A stretch of DNA of 64,000 bases, taken from positions 558,001 through 622,000 of the forward strand of contig JADANN010000402.1 of NCBI GenBank assembly GCA_018806985.1, written 5' to 3'. The position numbers and the translations under genes are program-made. Origin of the DNA: Angiostrongylus vasorum. Taxonomy: Eukaryota > Nematoda > Chromadorea > Rhabditida > Metastrongylidae. Positions 38,096 to 50,000 of the stretch are shown here, piece after piece (within the stretch, counting starts at the first letter, position 1; each line of letters begins with the position of its first letter). Under the pieces are notes generated by a model. That model was not told the DNA's origin, made no database searches, and was given only the letters and a program-made list of their open reading frames with translations.

Positions 38096-41000
38096 CAAGG
38101 AACATTGTATAAAGCCATATATAACACCAAAGTTGGTGCTGCCAAAATGTTTATTCGTGATATATGGAAAGAGCGAGTATGTTCCACCAATACAAAGTGA
38201 ACATGGCACATATCTGAAACTACATGTATAAAAAAGAAAAGAAGATTACGGAGTTGTATATTTTACCACCTAAGCTGAAAGAAGACCTCATTAACATCGA
38301 TGCGAGGAATTCATCTATATAACTACAACAGCTAGCGGTCACCTCAGTTATCCTCTGTGATAACATTTTCAGATATGCTTTTTTTTAGGGGGGTTTCATC
38401 TCAGTTCACTTTTCTGATCGTCAATTCAGACTTGTGAGACCTTTTGAATATTCATATGTATCACAATGTTAATTTTTTTATTCGCTGCCTACTACAATTT
38501 TTTCACTGCAGGGTATTATCTGAAATACAATCATAATGATGCTGAGATATTTGCAAAACTTCGGTCTACAGGTGTCCGCGGTGGTGAACGAACGCGCTAT
38601 TGCCCTTTCCGAGGGGTTAATGCGTTCGCCACCACACCATGCGGGTCCTTCGTTTCGCCTGTCTCTCAGCAAGTGGTGGTGGAACGTTAACCCTTGGAGA
38701 GCGTAAAGCGCGTCCATTCCCCACCGCAGACACCTGCGGCCTGGAGTTTTGCAAATATCTCAGCATCATTATGGTTGTATTCATGTGTATATTTTTTCGT
38801 TTGTAACGTTGAATAGAAACTCTGCGCTTTTGCCAGTCATTTTCAGGAAGTTCAAACTCACCGTAACTAGGAAGACCATTTGATTGTTGGTCTCACGAAC
38901 TGCTGGTAAGAGCCATATGAGTGATGCACCCATTGTACAGACAATAGTCATAGAGAACTGGTAGGATGTCTGCAAGGAAATCGTCTTAGGTAATGGTGGA
39001 AGCCAGAAAGAAAAAAGAAAAAAAGTGGGTCTTCAAGAGACGCGCCGCTACTCATCAAACACATTTACGTTCATTCTAACTTCGTTTTGGTTTTACTAAA
39101 GCATTTTCTATCCTTTGCTATTCTACGTGATATCTTTAATATCTTTCTCCAAATAAGTGACTAGGAACTGACTGAAACTATGATGTACAACGAAACCAGG
39201 TTATGAAGACCTCTTCCTTTTGTCTGTTTAGCGCTTTCACAACTTTGTTAACGCTCACTGTAACGCTGATGTAACTGTTCGCCGTGATAACATACTTGAT
39301 CAGCGATGGCTCCCCCATATAACTCGGCTGCACGCATTGAATACTGAGGCCAGTGAGCCGACAAATGAAAGGAACAAGTCATTGTGGATGTACTGTTGTC
39401 CGTAGGCCTGAAGTTTTTCGATGAAATTTTGCAACAACCAGCAAATACCTTCTTCTTGAACGATGTTGCTGTAGACGTCAAAGTGACAGGCTAAATTACT
39501 TCTTTAAAAAGAAACACCAATACGCAATTATTAATCACTTTTAGAAGCACCAGTCTTCAGTTGTTTTTTATCTTGAGGGTTTTACTCTGCGAAGTGCTGT
39601 GCCTGTCTCGATGCAACGAAGTGAAGAACTTATAGCACAGTGGTGGCGATGCTGGCCATCACGAGCAGCGTTTTGATTCGATCCCGCCCAGACTCACCAA
39701 GCCTGTCATCTCTCGGGGTTGGGAGATTGGTACAGGACTTGTCCGCGGAAAAATCACTCTGTGCAATCCAAGTGGGAACGCTCTAGCCCTGCTCTACAAA
39801 GACTCTAGGAAGAATCTACTCGACCAGCATTTTACGATATTCAAGATGAAATGAAAACCCTCGAGTAGCAGCCGAAATCACACGTAAAATTTAGAGGACA
39901 TCATTGGAAAATGGATGCGAGAAGACGAATCGGATATGAGAAGTGCTAGGATCCTCACAGTAGACGTGAAAATGGATCGAATAAAATAAAAAAAATCGGT
40001 ACATAAGGAAATCAGTCCTCGTCGCTTCAATTGTTACCGTCGTCGATGTGTAGAATAAATAGGCGCGAACTATTCGGCATTGACCAATCCATTTAGGACG
40101 GGCAATGCATTCGACCACATCAAGCGTTGTAGAGGCATATCCTGCTAATACAATACTTTGTGATCACATGCCGGTATAGCAAATAAGCGCTTTTTTTATT
40201 CTACCAAGCAAGTCCGCTACAAATTACGAACCCCGAAGAGATGAAAGGTTTGGTGAGCATGACGCGCAGAAGTGAACCAGCGATCTACTGATCCAGTGTT
40301 AATAGCATCTTGGCTGTACAAGCGTTGTGTACTGTAGAAAATAATAATGATATCAAATGTGGAATGAAACTCCAACCTTAGTGACTTACCTTATACAAGC
40401 CACTAACTAACTGGACCCATAAACTGTTGCAAGTTAACGAGATAAACAAAATCCAGAACGTGGTTGACTTTAGTTGTGTGGCAGTAGATTTTTCCGTGCT
40501 TTCCATGCTTAGTATGTCATTTCCTACAGTTGGTTGCTAAAATCCTAATGTCACGTATTCTGATTTCATTCTTGGTAGTGATAATTGTTTACAATCGAAC
40601 CTCTATTGGTTCGCCAACAAAAATCAGTCCGACTATCTGTAGCAATGCGAACAACACTGCCATCACGATAAATACATGTGGGACCCTGAATCGTCGTTTT
40701 AGATAGAATTTAATTCCAACGTTTGAGAACTGTGGTCAAGTCTGTCATATTCAGAAGTCATTTGTAGAGAATGAAAGCTCAGAAGATTTAGATAGAACCA
40801 AGGCGGACCGTTATACGTTGTGCAACACAGCATTTCATTGTCACTTTAGCTGTCAAGTCTACACTTTGACCCTGTGATAATAGCCAGATGTTCATTGTAA
40901 GCAGTCAGTACCCGTTTTAACACTTTTTTTCTGTTTGAGGTTTTTCCTGTTTGCCATTAATATCCAATAGGGAAACATGGAAGATTAGTGACTACGATGT

Positions 41001-44000
41001 TTTAGTAACAGCTAGAACGATACTTTTAGCGAACCAATTTCTTAATCATGGGTGACCTTGCTGGGTGTCAACCGTGATAACGCTATCTGTCGTAATTCAA
41101 CATTATCACCTTTTCTGGATTGCGTAAATCAGTAAGGAAAGACGAGAACAAGAAAAAATTGTGGACGAGAAGCAACAATTCCATTGCTCCAGAAGAGGTT
41201 GAACTTCCTCAACTGGCATTCCTTTCAAATGTCGTTTATCTTTACGTAAAAAACGCGTACAATTCTTAAACCTTACGTCAATTGTAAATTTGTTTAAAGT
41301 TACGATCTTAATATGATATTTTCGGAAAGATTAAAGACGAATTCCGAATTTTTTGAAGATTTCGATGAAAGTGTGGCATCCACTTAACTCATGACAAAGA
41401 AATCCCATCTGTTCAGGCCTCTCCTTGCTTACAGTATGGATTTTGATCCAGTAAGAAAAAAGGGAAGGAAAAGGATTTGCGTGGTCCAAAAAATCAGAGT
41501 TTTGTCGTAGTAGGATATTACAATTGAATGTTTAATCTCTGTAAAGAATGATAGAAAAGCGGATCTTTTTTGCTGCACAAAAAGGGAGAGTTGTTTCAGG
41601 AAGCTTCGAGACGATGGATGAGATAGAATAATAATTTTTTTTCTATAGAACTTTAACTTTTCGCAGACGAAACTCTTCAAAACGATGGATCATTTTGCGT
41701 CCCCTATTCATACTCTTTTTTTCATTCTGGTAAGCTTTGCTTGCATCGATGATATAGGCTTAATATTCTACCTATCGAGGATCCAAAGAAGTAGGAGGAT
41801 TTTTCCTTGAGTGAAATTAGGCTGTAGTTCTAGAATTCTCATCAGTAGATGAGAACCACTTCGTCAACACTACGATTGTACTCAGCATTTCTATAGGTCG
41901 CATCCAGTGCATAGAATTCTTTCCATGTTAAACAAACAATCGAAAAGTCTTTCATATCGTCAATTAACATCGAATACACCCATTTGTTTACATAGAGATG
42001 ATGTGGTGAAGAAACGAGACCTTGACACTATGCGAAGAATATTTGACGTTGTTCGCCTACTACGAAAAACTATGAATGTCGTTTTCCGGTGCCTTCTGGC
42101 AGGACCTACACTAAGAAAATACTGCCTAGTTAAGTATAAGCATCACATTAAGAATGATTTGTTAAGGGAAAGATGAAAGAATGAAGACCAAGTTTACGCC
42201 ATATCCCTTTAATTTCTTAGTATTTCAACCTGAGATTCCGGACGAACTAGTTTTTTATGTGGAGAAATGTTAGTGGATTGTAGATCGAAGTTAGTTTTCA
42301 TCGAAACGAAACAATGGCATCGACAAAGGCAGAAATTTTCAGCAAAAAACATTTTCTTCTCATCTGCAAAGCAGGACTATTATAAAATATTATTTAGAAA
42401 GAAAGAAAACAGTTGATAGTGTCAGGGACTGCAGCGAACTCAAGCCATTTGGATGCTCTTCCATTGTAATTTTGTAGTTTCACTTTTCTTTTCTGTAGTA
42501 TAGTTAATCAGAATATGCAAAAAAATCTTACACGTTGATGTACCAGCCTACTTTTCATACTTCCGAAAACCTTGTGATATGTAACTTGCTACTGACCTTG
42601 TTGAGAAGGTCTTCCTGCGTGAAGAAACCGTCGCTGTTCACTCTGTAGTTGTGTGGATTGATAAACGCTGTTTGTAGAGGTGAGAGAATGAATGCACCAC
42701 AACCATAACCTCCCACTATCATCCCACCGGCCAAGCCAACATTGTCTGGAAACCACTGAAAATACTCCATATGTTTATAAGTACTGTCTTACAAACTGAA
42801 AACAGAGAAAAGAGGTGAAAGACCAGTACACTATACCAATGGATGATGACGTAACAGATCCTCAAAGAGTTCGCCTTCTGATATCAGGCATGGTGTTGGT
42901 TATGTCAAATCATTAGAAAAGCATGTTTTATGAGCAAGCAACGTATGGAATACAAAGCTTTCTAACTTAGTCAGAACCCTAGCTTAATATGCTGCAAGAG
43001 ACGAAGACTTCTTCTTTAACTCGCATTACAACTCTTATGGCTACTTTTCCATGCATACTCTTCATATTGCCCTGTTCTCTACTAATGCGGTTTTCGTAGC
43101 ACCGAACGATGATATGCAGCAGCTTCAGGAGATCATCCAACTGGTGGAATTCTACTTTTTTCGCTATTAAGCTTCGATTAGCATTAACTTCCTTGTACAA
43201 TCGAATCCGATTAGGAAGAAGCCCAGTTTCATGATGGCTAACGATCTACCAAAACATAAGGGTTGACCAAATCCTGTGGTGACGACGTGGCAGAGTTTCA
43301 TGCGGCTATATGATGTCTTCAGGGCGCATGTGGTGCAGTGGTTGCAGGCGCCACTGCGACACACACGTGGAATCGATCCCTGCGCCCATGGCCAACCAAG
43401 CCTTCCATCGCTCTGGGGTTGGCAAATTGGTACCAGACTTGTCTGGGAGGATAGCAGCACTGGCTCGATACATCGGTAGGCCACCGCGAATCATTGTAAA
43501 GGCCAGATATGCATTCAATCACCTCCAACGATACTTAATGAAGTCGAATGCATGGTGCATCCCTCAGCGATTGATCAACGCCGATAGCTCTAGAGCTTTT
43601 ATTTGATGTCTTCATGGATAGAAAAACTCAAGCAGCCATTTAAACACAAGGCAAATGAAATTATTCTGTAAAGAAATACCATGGAACTCCAATGGCTTGG
43701 CAACTGTCAAAACTATGTTGAAAGCGGAATGCACATTTTGTAGTGCATTGTGTACTTTTCGTTAATGTCACAAATTCCTGATGATGAATTGGTGCCCCTA
43801 TTTGATCAGCACTCATTAGTTGTTGTCACTGACAGAAAAAGCTGCTTTTATCGTGCAAAAGATGGGGATGTTTCATTGGATATCGCATGATGTGGCAACG
43901 AAGGAATCCTGGAGTGTCAGACTAAATTCCCAAGTCTTCGATAAAAGGTCTAGTGATTCTAAGCAGAACTCAGAGGATCCTTCAAAAATAGTTTGAGTAA

Positions 44001-47000
44001 TTTTAGTTTGAAATGACTTGCACTATCACTCCAGCCAACTCACATTAGGTTCATTTTCTTCCTTATTTCACGTTAAGTTGATCTACAAGATTTGGTACTA
44101 TTAAATAAATCAAATCTCACTAAAACTCAGCACAATAGAAATAAAAAATTCGTTAGAGTGGGCATCTAAAACTCATTATGGATGGATGCTTACAGATGTA
44201 CTTTACTCACTCGTTGTGCTGTGGTTAGTATCGCATTATAGGCTATACTTCCACCCATACTTGCGATAAATCCCATTGTAAGTAGAACCGTGCCAAATGA
44301 GTACTGAATTGAGATGGATGTCATCGCTATTCCTGTTCTGAAAACAACCGCTTTTGTTAAAACAAGTAATCCCATTAAGAATCTGTAGTTTCAAAACCCT
44401 TTCCGTGATTCTAATAGTTTGAATGTATAATAATATAAAAACAGAATCGATGCACATGTAGCGTAGTCGTCACAGCTGCCCTTCAATACGGATTTGGTGG
44501 TTGGGTCGATACCATGTGGAACATCGAGAGCTCAATATGTCATTATGCTTTACAGTAACGTGATAGAGTTTAAAAAATCCTACAGTTTTTTAAATGTTTT
44601 CGTATTAGCCTTGCGATTTCGATTTGGGGTTTGCACATAGTTTTTTGCGCTTGCTTTGAATTAAATTTGTTTGCTTTCATAACAACAGCTCCTTTATTTA
44701 TATAACACTCTAATAAAAATATATGTTGGCAGGACAAGTTGTACGTTAGAGGACAAAAAAAGAAAGAATAGTGTGAAAGTGAAAAATTTTTTCAGTGATG
44801 TAAACGAAGTTCCCCTTATACGTAGGAGATTGGTGAGGAGGATAGTTGTGGTGTCAAAGTCGAAAGCTAGTAGGCTTCAAGTTTCCCATGAAGTCTTCTT
44901 AAGGGATATCCGATGAAGAACACTACAGTATGAACACAATTACGCTTATGGCATACATAGGGTAGGTTCACTGTCAAAAAAATGGATAAAATTCATATTG
45001 TCCAGTGTGGGAAGACTGGCCCCTCTTTTCTAAACGATTTGCCACTGCTCCGTTATAGAATTTAGTGCGAGTGCTTCAGAATGAGTGAATATGTCAGCGC
45101 CACCTGCAAACGACTCTATATGCGTTCTTTATGGCAGAATCGCGCGACCAGCCGTAATGAAAGGGTCCATAAAAGCTGTGCTGTGAATCGCGAATCACTG
45201 TAATTCAATCTAGATGAACGGATCTGTGACGGAGCTTGGCTTATATGATAATAGTATGAAGATTACTAGCCTGATAATCACCTATTACTAATTTCTACAC
45301 AAAGCCAAACATGCGATCTCGGGTGGGTTTCGGAGTGGTGAAGCGCTACGTAATGAACAACCATTCCTGTATAAAGAGACCCCTTTTCTTCGATCTGCGA
45401 ATCAAACCAATTATCTGCTTCACTAGTACTTAATATCACGTTGATATACCGCCAACGTTAAGATGAAACCCTAGTTTTGCATCAGTCTATCCTATAAGTT
45501 ATGCACATAAAACACATAAATATGGAGCTGCAACTCGTTGAGTGTGATCAACGACAAGAAAATCATCCTGTCCCATTAGTGGTGTAAGATAGAGCTAAAT
45601 CGCCAGCACAGTGAAAGTATTGAAAAGTCTAATCGCAACGCATTCTTCTTTTCTTTATTTTACATGATCGTTCATCACATCTACTGTACGGATCCCAGCA
45701 CTTCTTACATTGGATTAGTTTTCCTAACATTCATCGTCCATGAAGCTCTTCACGTGTTGTTTCGTCTGCTGCTTGGGGGTTTTTTTCAAGTGCTATAGAA
45801 TGTTGGTCGAGTCCATTTTTCCGTTGGAAATAGTCTAGATAAGGCTTTCCCACATGGATTAGAAAAAGAGTATTAGGTAGAGGAGAAGCAGCACCTTGAT
45901 TTTTGATGGACTGCGTCACTAATCACTGCACTACTCCTTCATCCATCGAAACTAACTAAAAGTAAAGAAATTACTATGCTGGAAAACGTTGTTGCTTTAG
46001 GGATAGAAATGTAGCAAATATGGGCTCTCGTCAACCTTTCAATAGCTTCAGAAAGCCTGCCATTACATTTACACTGTTTTTTTTTCCATTCCAAAGTCCC
46101 TATCAACAAAGGATGCACTCCCGTGAAAGCAAACATTACCCATCATAAAGTTGAGTTGACAGATCTTGGGTGTGGAAGGGCCGCCGCGTAGGGATTTTTT
46201 TAGCGGTAGCGACAGACGGGAGCAAACAACGATCAGTGTCTGATTGATGCCCAAATAGAGTGATGAATACCGCACTGATGGCACCTGCACACAAACGTAC
46301 TATGAGCAAAGAGAGCAAAACGAGTCTTTCGTTGTGACTCTTTTTGCCAACAACCGATGCTCATCGGTTATAAGTGGTATACTAGAAATGCATGCCACCA
46401 TAGCGATTAGTTGTTCGAAGCGATTCGTCGTTTCTGAGTTGGGGGTGGAAAGTTTAAAAAAGCTGTTTGGTAACGACGTCCTTCATCTTTCCACTTCTTT
46501 AGCCATTAATTAGAAGCTAATTTATCTGTGAAACATAAATCGTTGACGTGCCTTGATCTTTATAGCCCATGACTTCTTTTTTATGCTATGACCCATCTGC
46601 ATAGCCTGTGGACTTGCAGTTATTCGAATGACTTTAGACGGCACCATTGAAGCTTCAAAGCTTCTCACCAATCCTCCTTTTCACGCTTTGAGATATCCCC
46701 TACACACACAATGGAAGAAAGGTACAGCTTTTCTACGCAATTATTTCTGTGGCGAAAAAGTCAGCTGGTGTTTCACAATGCTCTGCTATGATGAATTTGT
46801 ATGTCAACATTTGTTTGTCTCTAATAAAGCTAATCTAAATTTTTCTAATAAGGAGCGAAATCGTTGGAGGCGAACCGACTTTATAGTTTTCAGTCACTTG
46901 ATTGCAGCCTTTTAGACGAACCACTGTGTAGGACACAATCTCCATTTGAGCAAATATACCCATGCACGAATATACAGGAATACGGTTACGTGTATATATG

Positions 47001-50000
47001 GACGGTATAAGTCAATACGGTATGGCAGAGACAGGACGACCATCCGTTGAGTCACGTTTCGTCTCCAACTAGGTGTAAGTAAACTTCTGGCCTGTTTTAG
47101 TTGGTGTTTGATCCCCTATGTTTCACCTCATTACGTAGCATATGACATGTAGCCATACCACTAACCAACTCTAAATGAAGGGAGATAGTTAAGTCGTTTC
47201 TAATCAGATTAAGCTTTCTAAGAAACATGACTAACATGACAAAAATACCGCCGATATTAAAAAAAGTCGTTATCAAAACTGGTTGCCACCATTGTTACTG
47301 CCTACTAACCTACTACTTTAACTTCGAAGGACTTCGAAAAAAAAGAAATGTACTCGTCAACTCATTTTACTTAGCATGTTAATAAAATAAGAGCCAAAAC
47401 AAAATAAAGACAAGTCACATATGATGCAGTGACAAAGTCTTAGTTAGTTTCAAGCGCAGAAAGCTTGCGTAGTACATTACTGAACGTCGTTTAGATGCTT
47501 TCTAGAAACTAAACTAAACGTAAGACTTTATTCGGTATTTAACTCAATGCTGCCAACAGTTCTTCATTTTGTTTACTACTAAATACAACTATGGATAAAC
47601 TAACGTCCTAATTTTGTCATAAGAAGCACATAAGTTAACGATAGAAAACGAACGGCAGTTTCTAATCCAGTACAGTACCTTTACGCAACGTCCATCTTTG
47701 GGATAATTGTAATACATGGTAATTTAAAAGCACTCATGAACTGCATTAAAATCTAATAGGCGAAAAAAATAAGAACTTAAGACATTGTATTGAAATCCTT
47801 TGTAAGCCTGATACTGGTGAGTTTTTTAATTTCTCCAAAAAGAGGGACAACCACAGACACTTTTTTTAAGAAACTGCTATAGAACTTTTGTAATACGGGC
47901 TCATTTCGTTCGTGTGAGTTCGTCGCAAGCAGAAGTGAACAGAAACTTTGAGCAAACACCAAAGCAGCTCTCACTTTGTAAAGATCAGGTTTAAGTTCGA
48001 CCTCAAGGAATTATAGAATTCTCTTGCCCCAGATGAGTCGCACCGACGTTTGTTGTAATCCGAATTAACAAACTGCCATCGAAAACAATCAATGTCCCTC
48101 CTGCATATGTAATCAGCGACTGCAGTGGAGGAAGATAGATTAGCTTACCTCATACACAGCTGGCTAATTACCATCAAAGCACAGAGGTACTGCAGCCACT
48201 CTCCTCATTGGCCTTATACCCCTCCTAAGTCACCTCTTAAAAGGTCGCTTTGCCCTTTTTGGAATTCTTCAGATATTTTGGAACTTACGTATACATCGCC
48301 GATCCCAACAACGCTGCTCGTCGACCGCCAAATTGCCGTTCCAAGATCCCACCAATCAGCATAGCAAACGGCAAACCACCTTCAAAACATAGGAAATATA
48401 AAAAAACTGGTCGAAAAAAAGACGAAACGATGGAACTGCGTGGTGTGACGGTGAACGCATTAGTTCCAGGAAGGATAACAGCGCGTTCGTTCTCCACCGT
48501 AGACACCTGCGGTCCTGAGTTTTACAAATATCTCAGCACCATTGTGGTTGGTTTCACATAATATCCTTCTATGAAAATTGCAGTAGGGACTAACTATAAA
48601 AAAGAGATATACTTTGAAATATCTCAGTCGATGGATTGTTGTCAGCTCCTCGTTTTAAAACACATTTTTTTCCCTTTGGTAACTGGCAGACGACAAGAAG
48701 TGAAAAAGGAGATGGTAGACTTTACGTTTTCATTAGCTCTTTTTCGTATGCAAAATGGATCCAGAATTTAAGATGATTTTTTGGAAGCTGGATTTAAACA
48801 ATTTTCACGAAAATTTTACATTTGTTCCCAGACATGCAACGATAAATCATAGGAGAAGATATGAATACAGATTGACTAACTGAAGCTGTGTTAGCACTAC
48901 TTTCCTTATCCCCTATCGCAGCGAAAAGAAAGACAGTTCCACTTCTTCATTTTCACTATTCCTCCAAGAAACCTTAAGTGGTATGCAAGAACATGGAGCA
49001 TAACATTTTTTTTTGAAAACTTTAAAAGAGTTTCGGCTCTATCTCTGTTCTGCTTACCCAAGAAAGTCACTATAGTTATCTATACACCCAATATACCCAG
49101 GTACACTAGCATTTTGGTGCGGGCGTTTATTTGTAGACGATGACTAGATGGTGTCTACCATCATAGATGGAACGCGTGCCTATGAAAAGAACTCTATTAG
49201 ACAGCCGCATATGACTAAGATGTAATCCTGCACTTTTTTGGCACCATTCATCGATATCAAACAGAGACGATACTGTGTGACCACTTTACTCATTGATCCA
49301 CAATGTAATGAATTTCAGCAACGTTTTAACGAAAACCGTGGGAAATAACTATTCTGTAGCATTAACCAAGTTGCTACTATTGTCATCTTCAGAATAGTAA
49401 TCTACAGACAAGAGAAATGCCATACGGAAAAAAGAATGAAGGGCGACATTGGTGGGTCTACGAGGACCGCGAACGATAATCAAAGTGTACAATATTGATC
49501 AACCCATTGGGGTTAAGCAATTGCAGTTTAGCTTGTGAAGTAACCCATCACCTCATGAATAAAAAATAAAAGGATAAAGCTCTCGGCGTTGATCTCTCCC
49601 TGAAGAATGCGTCATGTCGTTTGGAGGTGACTGAATGTATATCTGGTCATTACAATGACTCTTGTTGAGCTAGCGTCGTGTCGAGTTAGTGTTGTTATCC
49701 TCCCAGACAAGTCTGGTACCAATTTGCCGACCCTGGAGGAATGGAGGGCTTGGTGAGCTTACGGCGAAGGGATCAACCCCATATGCATTGCAGTGCGCCT
49801 CCAACAACTGCGCTACACGCGCCCACCTCATGAATAGCGCGTAAAATTCTAGTTTTCACAGCTTCTACGAACTGTCGAGTTTCACAAAAGGAATGAAGGA
49901 CCGTGGTTGTGAAAAGGACTTACTTGTAGCAAAAAACCATTATGTTACAAATACTACTAAGTAGAAAATCATACAAATAGGACAAATGCATCGGTAAAAC

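Noticed and set aside
41907..42176. 89-codon plus-strand open frame in a transporter intron
   Set aside because: Basic, compositionally plausible, but no recognisable domain and no exon partners.
46069..46318. Overlapping minus-strand frames of 60-73 codons
   Set aside because: They do not extend the transporter helices and have no matching splice phase.
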